Notes: a model not told the origin generated them from the sequence alone. Positions 43,018 through 54,959 are shown, counted from the stretch's first letter. The stretch is DNA of 64,000 nt from Tenrec ecaudatus (GCF_050624435.1 NC_134542.1:7870497-7934496); one strand, 5' to 3'. Program-made: numbers and translations.

Positions 43018-43208
43018 CCAAGCTCACTGCCATTGAGTGGATGCAGACTCACAGTGACCCTGTAGGACTGGGTAGATCTGCCCCCTGTGGGTTTCCGGGA
43101 CTGTAACTCTTTAGGGAGTAGAAAGCCCTGTCTCCCCAGGAGCGGCGATTGGTTTCGAATTGCTGATCTGGCAGTTAGCCCAACTAGTCACTACCACGCC
43201 ACTAGGCC
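43018..43208 (-). mobile_element. AfroSINE
   Basis: CTCACTGCCATTGAGTGGAT tail to CACTACCACGCCACTAGGCC head; adjacent to another reverse copy. Confidence 0.8.
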
Positions 43209-43444
43209 TCTTTGACCTGTGGATGCTGCAAATTGACAATTCCACAGGGTGCAGTTCTCTCTCTCAAACACACGAGGGCGCCAGAGACAGAAAGGACCAC
43301 ACTGCTAGTGTTACCTGGGCATCTCCCTGATGGGAGCGGCGCCCTCCGGTGGTCACACTCCCCCTACAAGTCAGCGTGGGGGCCCTTCCATTCCTGAGTT
43401 TAGACCGGCCCTGTCCTGAAGGAACTTGACCATCTGTTCAGATG

Positions 43445-43575
43445 TAGCACGGTGGTGTGGGTAAAACGAGCCTGGAGTTGGGCACATGAGTAAAATCCCT
43501 GCTCTGCCGCTCGCCTGCCCTGGACCGTGGGCATCCTTGCCCTGCATCTGCTGGCCTCTTCTGCAAGGATCAGGC
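43445..43575 (+). mobile_element. MIR fragment
   Basis: GTAAAACGAGCCTGGAGTTG and CCTGCTCTGCCGCTCGCCTG follow MIR order. Diverged. Confidence 0.45.
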
Positions 43576-44489
43576 TCTTCCACTGGCAGGGCCCTCCTCA
43601 ATCACCTACAGACCCTGCTGTGTAGACAGCAAGCAATCACATATTTTCAGGAGAAAAGCACGGATTCATAGGGGGATGAGGCACAGGCCTCCTGTGGTGG
43701 GGGGAGCTCAAGTCACCTGCTTCTCCTGATTCCTGGGGAGAGCTGGCTCTGGCATGGGGAAACTGAGGCACAAGAGGACCCGGGAGCCATCGGGAGAAGC
43801 TGGACTTCTGTGCTTCTGAGGATGGCCGTGTCCAGGACAGGTCTTCTTGCGTGGCCAGATGGCCGTACTGGACAAGCTGACTAAACTGGGAGCTACTGTC
43901 AGTCCCTGGTCCAAGGCTGGGATGGTCAGCTCTAGGCAAGTGGAGAGGGAGGCGGGAGGCAGGCCGCCTCTGAAATCAGGGCCACTCCTAAGACAGGTCT
44001 CTGTCTTGTGACCCAAGTGGGTCACATATATGGCCGCCAGTGTGCTATTGGGCGCTTGGGCTGTGGACAGTCTTGAGGAAATACACGTTCACCTTGATTT
44101 CCATTTGAATTGAACGACTTGATTCAGTTCATGAGAAACGTTCTACCTTTGTTTGTCTGGGGCAACCTGAGCATGAGGTGCCAGCAGCTGTAAATACACG
44201 ATGCGTTCTGATACAGGGTGTGTACTTGTAGTCCACAAACAAATACTTGTTATTGAAAAACTTTTCAGTATGTTTGCAACAGCCTGGGAATGTGGGTCTA
44301 CCGTGTTCAAGACACCAGGATTTCTGATGAAAATTGAGTTTGAGTTGTAAGTGTAAAAAATCTCTCACAAGATTTCCAGGAGCCAGCATACACTCACGTA
44401 AAGAATATAAACTACATCTCATAATGCTTTACGGTTGACAGTGTGATATTTGGAGGGAGATGGGCGTTAATAAGCAGAACAAAAAAGAC

Positions 44490-44670
44490 CCATACTTACT
44501 GTCATCCAGTCTATGCTCACAGTGACCTCCTAGGACCACCCCCCCCCCCCCTTGGAGTTTCCAAGACTGTCACTCTTTACGGGAGCAGACAGTCCCATCT
44601 TTCACCCATGGAGTGGCTAGTGGATTCAAACACCAGACCTTGGCGGTCACAGCTCATCTCATCACCCACT
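44490..44670 (-). mobile_element. AfroSINE
   Basis: ATCCAGTCTATGCTCACAGT tail, GGAGTTTCCAAGACTGTCAC middle. Confidence 0.7.
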
Positions 44671-44994
44671 CTGCCCCCACGGCTTCCTGCTTGGGTGCCA
44701 GACAGGCAGGATAACCCAGTGTGTGGCAAGCCTGGGTCTGCCTTCATGCTGGGAACTTTGACTGAGGCTGAGAAGCCAGCCAGAGAGCTTCCTACCCTGA
44801 CCATCAGCTTCAGAACCCCAGCTCTGCAGGAGTCCCAGCACCCAGTCCTGCTTTGGTGCAGACCTGCCTAGCCCTCCAGTCCTCTAGAAGGGAGTTTCCT
44901 GGTAGGTATGTGAACCACAGTCCCACCTAGTGGACAATCTCTGCCTGGACTCCCGACTGTTAGCGGCCAGCCAGTCCGGTGCCACTCCCATGGT

Positions 44995-45770
44995 CTTTGG
45001 GGTTAGGACCTAGTGGGGTTTTATTTCTATACTTAAAAAAAAAATTGTGATTGGGTGGATTTACCAAGCAGAGCATCAGTTTTAAATTCGACATCACATT
45101 CGACAATATTTCCATCGCTCCTTCCCTAACCTGCCTGGACTCTGGTCCTTGGGTAAACATGGTCCCTTGACCTCCACTGGCTGAGGATTCTGAGGTGTGT
45201 GCACTTGTTTCCCCGGCAGACCTGTCTACTGACTGGCTGAGAATCAAGCTGCAGGGATGGATTCTGTTCCAGAGACCTGAGGGGGCTATAGCCTTGGGGG
45301 CCATTCGGTGTCTGACCAGCAAGCCTGATGCTTTCTAGGATTTTGATTTTCTCCCATTCTGTCCAGGACCTTCTGAAATGACCCCTTTTGTAGTGGTAGC
45401 TGGGCACCATCCAGTCCTTCTCGTCTTGGGGTTGTGAAGACAGGTTCACATGCTCCTTTAGGCCATCAGGCTAATGAGTTCCCTCTCTTCGGCTGTCATC
45501 ACTTTCATCATCGCTGGACAAGGTGAGGCCAACAGTTGAGGCTTCGGAGGTTGCTCACAAGCTTTTAAGACCTTCGTCATTCTCATCCAAGCAGCGTGTT
45601 GTGTCCTGTCTTCGTGGATTCATACCAATTGACCCCGGTGTCTCTGAAGACTATAGTCCTGAGCCCCCATCCCTTCAAAGTTATGTTTTTGCAACCCCCT
45701 CCCCCATTATGCTCAAGCACGTCCACATGTTGGGAACAAAGGTAAATACCTGGCGGGGTTTCTAGGTGGT
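44995..45770 (+). mobile_element. L1-like 3' region, family C
   Basis: Resembles, as I recall, the Afrotherian L1 3' UTR: ATTGTGATTGGGTGGATTTA, GGCAGACCTGTCTACTGACT and CAAGCTTTTAAGACC in order. A fragment recurs at 57925-58080. Confidence 0.5.
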
Positions 45771-46381
45771 TCATGTTTGAGAGGAGACCAACAGGCCTTT
45801 CTCCCCCACGGAAACCTGTTCAGTAGACCAGGCAAGCCTGCAAGCCTCCCTGTGGGGGGTTGGGGGGAGGGAGGGGCCAGGCATTGGACCTGGGGCTCCC
45901 ACAGGGAAAGCAAGACTTCTACCACCGAACGACTTTTGGCCTCATCCACTCACAATCGTTGAGTTAGGTGCTGCCCAGCCAGCTAGACTCGGTGACCCCA
46001 GTCAGCAGAAAGAAACACTGCCCACAACAAGGAGTCCAGCTCGGACCCTGAAAGGTATTCAGGGAGGCCCCGATGTGAACTGACCTGCCCCCTGCTTCCC
46101 CCGCTCCCCTCCCTGCTGAATTCCAGCATTGCACAAGCAGCCTCCTGCCAAAGCCTAGGGCAAACTCCATGCCGGTCCCAACCTCTGAGCCACTAAGCAG
46201 GAGGCAATTACACACCCCTGGGTTCAGAGAAGCCTGCTTCCACCTGGCCGGCCGTGTTGGCCTCCCTAACTGGACAAAGTCCAGCCTCCTGACTCCTGCC
46301 CGGGGCGGCAGTGTCCTGCTGCACCGCCAAACACAGGCGGCTTAAAAGTGGCCATGGCCACCATCCACTATCCCCAAGCAA

Positions 46382-46503
46382 GGGGACGAGGGGCTCACGG
46401 AGGTTAAGGTGGGGACGAGGGGCTCATGGAGGTCAAGGTGGGGAAGAGGGGCTCACGGAGGTCAAGGTGGGGACGAGGGGCTCGCGGAGATCAAGGTGGG
46501 GAC
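46382..46503. repeat. 29-bp minisatellite, about 4 copies
   Basis: Unit GGGGACGAGGGGCTCACGGA plus GGTCAAGGT repeats at a 29-base period with a few substitutions. Confidence 0.9.
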
Positions 46504-47295
46504 GCCTCAGTCCAGCAGCCTTGCCTCCGGTTGGGCAGTTTATCTGGAGACAAACTCTGTGAGGTGAGAAGCCGTGACCCAGGTGTGAGAAGGGTCCCTG
46601 AGGCTCGGCCCAGTTCAGGCCACACGATGGTGTGCCACGCTGCCCGCTCTCCTTTCCAAGAGCCACCTGCTTTCCAATAGCAGCCCCCATGGCTGCCTGT
46701 CACCCAGGGCAAGCCAGATTAGAAGGAGTCCTCATCAGTGGCCAGCACCCAGACGCCACCACCTGCCCAGCTCCCATGGGTGGGCCTACACGAAGACCTT
46801 CCAGGAAAACAGAAGGTTTGTTCCCTTATGGACGAGATACCAGCAAGGTGTGGTTTGGTTTTATTAGACGTTAAGGCGGTCGATTCAAGGCAGAAACAGC
46901 ACAGACACAGTGGTTTAGAGAATGGGACCCCAGCTGCAGACACTGGCCGTCTGGAGTCCCCTGCTGTTGGCCACTGGGACCACTGCCCTCCTCCAGGGGC
47001 CTCAGCCCCCAGTGCAGCCCCATGTGCTTGGGAGTGTCCTCCAGGGAGGAGGCTGGTCGCCAAGACCATCCCTGATAGCACCTAACTCTCTCCCCCTAGG
47101 AAGCACAGCAAGACTGTCCCTAAGACAGTGCCACGTCTCCAGGAAGCAGAGATGGACTCAGAGGGAGCTCCGCTCTGTGCCACCAATTGGGACACAGACC
47201 TCGGTGGAAAAGGTCCCTGCCCCCCTCCGCTCCTCATAGACAAGCCAAAGGGGAGAGATGGGCATCCCCCCTGCCCAGGTGAACATGGGGACTAA

Positions 47296-47440
47296 CCAAC
47301 ACTGAGTCTATGTCAACTCGTAGCGACCCTACAGGACAGGGCAGAACTGACCCCGTGGCTTTCCCAGACTATCATTATTAGCGGGGGTACAAGGAGCGGC
47401 TGGTGGTTTCAAACAGCTGACCTTGCGGCCCCTTGACAAA
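47296..47440 (-). mobile_element. AfroSINE
   Basis: ACTGAGTCTATGTCAACTCG tail to GGTGGTTTCAAACAGCTGAC. Confidence 0.75.
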
Positions 47441-48027
47441 ACAGGAAACTCACCCCGAATAAGAAAACCGTGACCTGATGGTGAGAAAGCAAGCAGGGGA
47501 GGCCGAACCACAGGCCAGCACCGCCGGCCGCCCATTTGGCAACAAAACCAACAGGAATCTGACGGCTTCATCCAGGCGGCGGCGGCAGGACGTGCCAGTT
47601 GGCGCGAGGGCCCCAGTGTCAAAGTGATGCCAGGTGCCAACTAACCCCAAAAGAGTAGCTACCTTGGCTGCCCGCCAGGAGGGAGGAAGCGGGCAGGTGG
47701 AGGACCCGTAAAACGAGGGGAAGGCGAGACCCTGAGCACAGAGGGGCCCTCGGTAACCTCGGCTTCCTCATTCCACTTTTCGGCCCCATTACCAGGGGCT
47801 GGGACCTCGCTGAAGTGACACCACACCTGGACAAGGGACACCAGGTTGGGGGCAAGCGTGGCTGCTGAGAGAATACTACTGCTCTTGTCCCCCCAAAGGC
47901 TGTCTCTTCAGAGACAGCACAAGACAACCCCGCCCCAGACACATAGGGGTTCACCTGTGGTCGACAGCAAGCCCCACAGCCATGTGTCCCTCACCTCTCA
48001 GGCTGGCACGGCCACTCTGTCCTAGAG

Positions 48028-48212
48028 CCAAGGACACACATACAAACAGAACTCAGTGACCCTCTAGGACAGGGCAGACCTGCCCCTGTGGGTTCCTGAG
48101 ATTGTCGTTCTTGATGGGAGTGGCCTCATCTTTTTCCCATGGAGCGGTTGGTGGCTTCGAACCACTGAGCTTGAGGTGAGTAGCCCACTGTGTTACTTCA
48201 CCGGGGCTCCTT
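48028..48212 (-). mobile_element. AfroSINE
   Basis: CTCTAGGACAGGGCAGACCT to TGTTACTTCACCGGGGCTCC head; just beyond the C2orf72 poly(A) candidate. Confidence 0.75.
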
Positions 48213-48229
48213 GAGAACATGGAGAGCCA

Positions 48230-48809
48230 TCTTTATTCCGAGAGCCATTCTGGGCTCTGGGGCCCTCCCTCAGAATTTGACATCATCTGGTCTGTGAGTC
48301 TCTCCAACTCACAGGATCCAGCAGGATGCACAGACCTGCCCTGCAGGGCTTCCTCAGCTGGAAAACCTTTCCGGGAGCAGGCTCCCTGCCCCCTCTGCCT
48401 CCAGATGAGCATGGGGTGGGTCCAAACCCACAACCTCACTGGTTAGTAGGTGCGCGCTTTTACCAGTACAACACCAATAGAGTCTCTCCAAGGGTCTGAA
48501 GTTGGCATTTTGAGTAGAATAATTCCTTTCTGCTGGTAACTGTCTGGCAGGAGAGACAGGACATTCCAGGGGTGCCCCTAGCCACGTGACATGCAGTCCC
48601 TACAACCCTCCCCTCCCTGCCACATTTCCAGTGTTGCCCGGATGGTCACAGCCCCCGGGGGACGTGTTTTCTGAGGTGAGGCCCAGCTTTGCCAGTCTGT
48701 GATAGTGGGGTTCCCCTTGGTCCCCCACCCCTGAAAGGCAGGGGCCCGTTTGTAGTGGGTGCCACATGGAAGGCCGTCTGGAGGGGCCGGGTGGGCTGGC
48801 GTCCAGCCT
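48230..48809 (-). promoter_or_regulatory. C2orf72: C2orf72 3' UTR with candidate poly(A) signal
   Basis: The minus-strand sequence after the stop is unique for about 580 bases and then reaches AATAAA at 48231-48236, just before an AfroSINE starting near 48210. This is the first canonical signal downstream of the stop that I noticed. Usage is inferred. Confidence 0.4.
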
Positions 48810-48916
48810 TCATTTGGACTCTCCGCTGTCGCAGCACCTGGCCTTTCTTCCGGACTCCTCGCAATCTCCGTTGGGGAACAGGCACGTCAGCTGGTCCTCC
48901 TGCTCCTGGAAGAGAC
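48810..48916 (-). CDS. C2orf72: C2orf72 exon 3, C-terminal part and stop
   Basis: After acceptor CTCCAG the exon completes Gly239, encodes LFQEQEDQLTCLFPNGDCEE then SGRKARCCDSGESK, and stops with TGA at 48810-48812. The FPNGDC core and the preceding acidic FQE segment match human [21 protein letters not shown], and the phase from exon 2 fits. The human tail after this point continues further, so the tenrec-like protein is about 20 residues shorter. Confidence 0.85.
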
Positions 48917-49021
48917 CTGGAGCCCCTTGTGGGGTAGGGGGACCCCGTGAGAAGAGAATCCATCTTGCAATATGATATCACCACATCCTTCTATAATGCT
49001 GCAAGATGGGGAACTAGCAAG

Positions 49022-49023
<2 letters not shown>

Positions 49024-49079
<56 letters not shown>
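49024..49079. repeat. (TG)n microsatellite
   Basis: Uninterrupted run of about 28 TG units. Confidence 0.98.
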
Positions 49080-49080
<1 letters not shown>

Positions 49081-49111
49081 TTGCCATCACTTCTCCCAAC
49101 AGCCTATAGGG

Positions 49112-49336
49112 CAGGGGTCCTCAAACATTTTCAACAGGGGGGCAATTCACTGTCCCTCAGACCTGGTGGAGGGCCGGACTATAGTTTAAAAAAAAAACTA
49201 TGAACAAATTCCTATGCACAATGCACATATCTTATTTTGAAGTGAAGAAACAAATGGGGCAAAGACACCCGGCAGGCCGGATAGATGTCCTTGGCCGGCC
49301 GCATGTGGCCCGTGGGCCGTAGTTTGAGGACGCCTG
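49112..49336 (+). mobile_element. Non-autonomous hAT transposon with target duplication
   Basis: 225 bases with inverted ends CAGGGGTCCTCAAAC and GTTTGAGGACGCCTG. Flanks CTATAGGG (49104-49111) and CTGTAGGA (49337-49344) agree at 6 of 8 positions, an aged 8-bp hAT duplication. Similar to hAT elements shared among bat, opossum and tenrec, from memory. Confidence 0.8.
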
Positions 49337-49764
49337 CTGTAGGAGTGATGGCTAAACAGAAAAATCCAGCACCGTTGTCGACAGCACTGCTGACGTGGCA
49401 TGATGGTTCTATTACCAGCGGGCAGGCTATAAAAGACTACCATGTTTGCACACGCTTGATAGACGTAGGTGTTTCTATGGGTAGCCTATGAAAGCAATTT
49501 GCATTATAATAAATTCACTCTCTCTATGAGACTAGACAATTGGCTATAGGCAACGGAAAGGGTAGTCATCCAGGATTTTACGTCAGACTGATTCTTTTGC
49601 TTCACTGGCTTATTCATTGCTAGGATTTTGTTTCCAGATATATCCTAAATGAGTATGTGTTTGCCATTCGGTATTTTAAATTCTGTTGCCTGGTGTAGGT
49701 TTTTTCTCCTATAATACATATAGAAGCAAATGGATTAACCATCAATAGCATAATACACCCACCA

Positions 49765-49916
49765 CTCCTATCAGTCCCGTCTCTTAGGGTTTCCAAGACT
49801 GAACAACCCTATGGGAGCTGACAGCCTCATCTTTCTCCTGCGGAGCAGCTGGTGGGTGCAAACCACTGCCCCTGTGGTTAGCAATCAATCCTTTGCCCAC
49901 AATGCCACCAGTAATC
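49765..49916 (-). mobile_element. AfroSINE, partial
   Basis: TTAGGGTTTCCAAGACTGAA to CTTTGCCCACAATGCCACCA. Confidence 0.7.
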
Positions 49917-50079
49917 CCTTTGAATATCATATGTTTAAATACCACATATACATACATATATATGTATATCCTTCCTCATTTGTATATTGCGATCCTCCTG
50001 AGAGCTCCCCCCTGTGTGCTGCCCACCTGGCCCCTCCCCTTGAACATGCATGTGGGTGGTTGCTGCCGTCACGCCGGCC

Positions 50080-50232
50080 TCACAGGACAGAGTATAGCTG
50101 CCCCCAGACTCTCTGAGGCTGCCATCTTTATTGGACCAGCTCCCCAGGTCTTCTCCCGAGGAGTCCTGGGTGGGTCGGACCCACCACCCTTCTGTTAGCA
50201 CCCAGGAACTTAACCACTTTGTCACCCAAGAT
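50080..50232 (-). mobile_element. AfroSINE, diverged
   Basis: CACAGGACAGAGTATAGCTG to TTAACCACTTTGTCACCCAA. Confidence 0.6.
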
Positions 50233-51440
50233 AATGGGGTGTTACCCCCCGGGATCAGGTGGCCTTCTATATGTGACTGGAAAGAGAGGCCCACTGCTGA
50301 CCTGGCAGAGGTGAGCTGCCACTCGGGAGAAGGCCTGGGAGGGGGCCCTGTGGCCAGGAGCTTGGGTGGGTCTCTTAAAACGGAGAGTGGCCCAGCTGAC
50401 AGCCAGGTGGCAAGTGACAGAGGCCTGGGTTCGCACCCCTGAGCAGCAAAGAGGGAGTCTGCCAACAACGAGCGAGCTCGTGAGGGGCCTCTGAGGACAC
50501 GCGGACAGGGGGTGTGAGACCCTGCCCCCAGACCCACGGCAACCGTGAGAAAAACGTGTTGTTACAAGACATTCAGCTTGTGGTCATGTGTGACATAGCG
50601 ACAGCAGACAAATGCACCAACCGGTAGTTCGTCAGACGAGGGGATCAGATAGGTCTATTTCAAAACACTGCCCATCCTTTCCATAAGCAAGCTGTACTTC
50701 TCCGGGCATTCCGGGGGCTGGGGACAGGGCCATTCACAACCTGCTCCTCTGGGTGCTCGGCCTTTCCCCCAACCACCCTGGCACCCACCCAAGTGCTTGC
50801 TCAGGTGGACAGCCTGAAGCTGTCGTCCCCTCGTCCTTTGCTCTCTTGGGCGGTCTCAAGACCCAACTCTGGAATGTCGCTGGGTCACAATGGTGCCCAG
50901 TCTGGTCTAGGCTGCTGTCTCTCCCTGCCCTACACCCTTGTCACCTCTCTGAACCCACTCCACACCTGCCAGCTCTGCCCAGAACGCCAGGGGCTCACGT
51001 TTGGACAGCCTGCTGTTCCGGATGGGCCCCTTCTCCCCTTCTCCTCCCCTGTTTCCACCGTCCCCCCTCATTCTCATCCTCCCTTCAGGCCCTTTGGGGG
51101 GCATCACTCTCTACTCTCCACACCTTCCCGCCGGTGAGGATCTCACCACCCCGGCTCAAAGGTCACTTCCTCTGGACACTGTCCAGGGCAGCTCTGACGG
51201 TTTTGTTTTGTTCGTTTTGCTCACTGCTTGTCCACGCCCCCAGCTCCGCCCACACCCCCTCATTAACCAGTATTGCCTGGCAAGAGCCCTGTCTTGACAG
51301 CCCAGGCCCCTCAGTGTGGGCCCCTCACTATGGGCACTAGTCCCACTCTGTCCTGAGGGTCCCTGTTCCCACAGGGCCACTCCCATGACAAAAAGTACCC
51401 CACCCTTGGGGTCCCAGAGGCCTGGGAAAAGGACACTCAC

Positions 51441-51557
51441 CCTGAGCTGGGTCGCTGGGGGTGGCTTCATCCTCATCTTCTTTCCTCCAGCTCCAGGGGC
51501 CCCAGGAGAAGCAGGTCAGCAGTCTGGCCAGGCCTGATCGTCCCCAGGCTTCCCCAC
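51441..51557 (-). CDS. C2orf72: C2orf72 exon 2 (residues 200-238)
   Basis: 117 bases after the acceptor TGTAG. It completes a Gly codon and encodes GEAWGRSGLARLLTCFSWGP then WSWRKEDEDEATPSDPAQ and one base of the next Gly. The FSWGPWSWRK segment closely resembles human FSWGPWSRRK, which identifies the exon; an acidic stretch follows. The donor is GTGAGT. Confidence 0.9.
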
Positions 51558-51774
51558 CTACAGCAAACACAAGCCCCAGAGCCAGGGTCAGCCAGTCCCA
51601 AGTGGACACAACCCAGTGACTTTCTGTTCAGCAAACCAACACTTCCAGTGTCAACTGGCCTGGCTGGTTGGGAAACACTCAGATGTGGGCGTGCTTTGAT
51701 GCTGAAAAAAGTACACGATAAACTTCTGCTTTGTACGTACGGTGTTTGAGCCACCAGCCATTTCACAGGATCAA

Positions 51775-52490
51775 GATGTGGGTGGGCGCCTGCCCCCGAA
51801 AAGGTCTGCAGCCGTATCAGAAAGAACAGCGTCTGGGGCCCTAAAAGCTTGTCTTAAAACCAGCAGCCATCTACGCCCACATGGAAGCACACCAGCCTGT
51901 GCCAGCCAAGGATTGTAAATAACAAACCCCCAGATCAGAGGGGTGAATTGTAGTTTAGCTTAAATCCTGAGTTTGCAGAAGACGATGGGTGCCAATGAAA
52001 GCCCCAAATCCATCTGCAGGGTCCCCCCAGGATAAACCTGCCACAGAATTCCCTTGGGCCATTGCCCAGGGATGCCAACAGGCTTGCCCTCAGACAGGGT
52101 GCATCGGAAAGTGAACTACTGCAGATGGAGTTCGGTTACATTTTAACATCTTGTTTCCCTTGGACTCATATTAAGTTTGTTCTCATTTGTATTATTTCCT
52201 TCTTTCTTTTGGATTGAGGGTTTTTTGTGTTTATGTTTTATTGTTGTTGATAGCCTCTATATGAAATCCAGGATGAATAAAGCTATAGGGACATCAACTT
52301 GAACAATAAGTTTCCAGGGTTATGGCTGGGGTGGTCGGGGGAGGGGAATGAGGAGCTAATACTGAGACCAAACTGAAGACACTGTTCTGAAACTGATGGT
52401 GGTGGTGACTGTACGACTCCTTTTACTATAATCCAGCCGCTGAATCATACAAGACTTAAACTATGTGTCAATAAAGTCGTTTTTGAAAAC
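51775..52490 (+). mobile_element. L1-like 3' region, family B
   Basis: Ends AAACTATGTGTCAATAAAGT, homologous to ACTATGTGCCAATAAAGCTG at the end of 13530-14395. Begins with a block shared with 18120 (GCTTGTCTTAAAACCAGCAG). Confidence 0.5.
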
Positions 52491-52543
52491 AGATCAACAA
52501 CTTCAGAAACCCTACCGGGCAGTTCTGTCCTGTCCTATGGAGT

Positions 52544-53012
52544 CACCATTCTCCACCTTCCTCACGCCGCGACCCTTTCATACAGTTCCTCCTGCTGTGG
52601 TGGTGACCCCCAACCAGAACATTATTTTCGTTGCTACTTCATCACTGTCATTTTGCTACTGTGATGAACGGTAATGCAGATATTGATATGCGGGATGTAT
52701 TTTCCTTGTTACAAATGGAACATAATTAAAGCATAGTGATGAATCACAAAAACAATATGTAATTTTAGATTGTGAAATATTTATTTCTAATGACAAATAA
52801 ATTAAATTTTGTCTTGAACCACGGTGCAGCATGGGTTAACAGTCTTCATACCAGGTACTCATAGGTGGGCAAATCTGCATGTGGGCGGACCCGCCTGGAG
52901 ACAGATAGAGGAGCGGTCTAGGTTCCTAAGACCATCGGAAACATGTGTTTTCCGATGGTCTTGGGCAACCCCTACCCCCAAAGGGGTTGAGACCACAGGT
53001 TGAGAACTGCTG
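52544..53012 (+). mobile_element. SPIN-type hAT transposon, near full-length non-autonomous copy
   Basis: About 470 bases. Blocks GCAGATATTGATATGCGGGA, AAGCATAGTGATGAATCACA and TGGAGACAGATAGAGGAGCG match the SPIN consensus as I recall. It ends AGGTTGAGAACTGCTG. The first bases are eroded and abut a SINE remnant. An internal inverted repeat AAGACCATCGGAAA (52928-52941) pairs with TTTCCGATGGTCTT (52949-52962). Confidence 0.88.
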
Positions 53013-53269
53013 GTCCGGACAGTTAGGGGTTTTGTAGTTGCAGATGTGATCCTTGTTGATAATCACACACACACAATTACAGGTGGCTCTCCCCTTTCTT
53101 ATTAATCATCTTGGCTATTGACAAATGGTCTGGTATCCTCCAACATTTAGGGGAAGAGTCAATAGGAACTAAAATTTAAAAGACTCCAGACAGTCAAAGA
53201 CACCACAAGACCCCAGTTCATAATCTTGACTCAAGACTCTCATTTGGACCCAACTGTAACAGAACGGAA

Positions 53270-53482
53270 TCCTTGGGCTTCAGCTGGTTGGTGCTGTGAG
53301 ATGCCGTTGGGTGAGTTTCCGCCCATCCCTGGGACCGGAGCACTGGCTCCCTGGGATTTTCTAGGCGGTAATCTTTACAGGAGCAGACTGCCCGCTGCCA
53401 GGGTTTCCTCCTGCTGGGTGGGTTCAAGTGAACAACCTTCCAGCTAGCAGTTAAATACCTAATGGGCGCACCACGGGGATCC
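53270..53482 (-). mobile_element. AfroSINE, diverged
   Basis: TAATCTTTACAGGAGCAGAC and GGTGGGTTCAAGTGAACAAC blocks. Confidence 0.6.
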
Positions 53483-53489
53483 TCATTGG

Positions 53490-53640
53490 TTTAAACCCAG
53501 CCTCCCACTGACACCTCATAGCAGCCTGGTTCATAGCAATCCTAGATGGGGGTTTCAAGGCTGTTAGTGTTTATGGGAGCAGACAGCCTCAGCTTGCCCC
53601 CTCAGAGTAGCTGGTTGTTTTGAACTGCCGACCTTAGTCA
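53490..53640 (-). mobile_element. AfroSINE, partial
   Basis: GTTTCAAGGCTGTTAGTGTT and GGTTGTTTTGAACTGCCGAC blocks. Confidence 0.65.
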
Positions 53641-53807
53641 GCCATCCAATGCTTGGCAAAGAGAAACGCTGAAAGAGGCAAAGACCTACACTAATCGAAC
53701 AGCACACAAATCAATGGGAAGGGTGGAGAAACCAAACATGCCGCTATCCGAAGCCCAGTGCGACAAGAAGCCTGTAGGTTTCAGGGTCAGGGTCCACTGC
53801 AAAAGCA

Positions 53808-54016
53808 AAAATCACACTCGCTGCCATCGAGTCGATGGTGACTCCCAGCAGCCCTGTAGGGCAGGGTAGAACTGCGCCGTGAGTTTCTCAGACGGTCGTT
53901 CTTCACAGGTGTAGAAAAGCCCCGGGGTTTTCTCCGGCAGAGTGTCTGGTGGTGGTGAACAACTGACCTCACCAGTTAGCTGCCCAATGTGTAACCGCTA
54001 CACCACCAGGGCTCCT
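53808..54016 (-). mobile_element. AfroSINE, near full length
   Basis: CACTCGCTGCCATCGAGTCG tail to CCGCTACACCACCAGGGCTC head. Confidence 0.85.
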
Positions 54017-54959
54017 GCCCAGGCAGCAGCAGTCATGAGATCAGGGTGTTTCATAAAAGCGGGAGCGAGTTTAACACAGGAGGGAAGGTGATCTCGCACA
54101 GCGGTGACATTTCCAAGACTTGTTTCAAAAACGAAGGTTCCATCGACCAGCTCCACCAGCCTGGGAGGGGTCAGGAGAGGGGAGGCAGAGGTGAGTAAAA
54201 GATTAACTGCAACAATGACAGCCCTGCCTAGGGTTGGAGACCAGAAGGGGAAAGGTTAGAGGGCAAGGAAGGCTTCCTGGAAGAGGTGGCCAGTTGGGAC
54301 CGATGGAGGTAGGGTGAGGGGGGCCAGGTGAAGCTGGGCCTGAGCAAGCTTGGCCTCGGGGCACTGAGCGTTGCTTCTCAGGCAGGGACAAGCCCCGGAG
54401 CTAGACTGTGTTCATCCCGTGATGTCATCAGAGCGACAAAGGATATCAACAATCAGCACAAGAGCCCATCTTGGGGCCAGGGCTTTCCGGAGGCTGGTTG
54501 CTGAGCTCCACACAGAGCTGGCTGCCTGGAGGCCTCAGCAGAAATCAGTCAGGAACATGGGAAGGAGGGGTCAGGCCAGTCCCAAAGCTGACCAGGGACA
54601 CAGCCCTCAACAAGGGGCCTGGCTGACAGCGAGCTTTCAGTGACATAACAGGTGCCTGGTCTCCAGCGAGGAAACCAATCCTGGAGCCCAGGTCAGGCTT
54701 CCAGGGTGCGCAGCAACACCGAAATGGTCGCACTGACGCTATGCAGGCATTCTCCTTGTCCTTCTGCCCGTCTGAAGGCTTCCCCCATCTGACTCCTGCG
54801 ACGCCCCAAGATAAATTGGGGCGAAAGCACAGCGAGAGGCGCCTAGGCGATGCTTCCTCCCTCCCAACCCCACTCACCGCTATCACAAAGAGAAGCTAAC
54901 GAGGATTTCAAATGGTTTCAGTAGCCCATCTCAAGTTGTTTCCAAACCCAAATCGAACT

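Larger units (their letters stand above)
39931..48229. other. Intergenic region between PSMD1 and C2orf72
   Basis: About 8.3 kb, GC-richer than the PSMD1 introns, filled with AfroSINEs, an LTR, an L1-like 3' region and a minisatellite. Stretches 40500-41660, 43580-44480 and 45960-47290 hold no gene I can support. Confidence 0.7.
48917..51440 (-). other. C2orf72 intron 2
   Basis: Holds a (TG)n microsatellite, a hAT element and two AfroSINEs; 50240-51440 is GC-rich with nothing recognised. Confidence 0.75.

Noticed and set aside
46382-46503. 29-bp direct repeats as a CRISPR array
   Set aside because: Tandem with no spacers, and the genome is mammalian.
49935-50537. 200-codon minus-strand frame in C2orf72 intron 2
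   Set aside because: Overlaps an AfroSINE and lies within an intron whose flanking exons join directly; no homology recognised.
50753-51340. 195-codon + frame antisense to C2orf72 intron 2
   Set aside because: Pro/Ser/Leu-rich GC artefact; no recognised homology.
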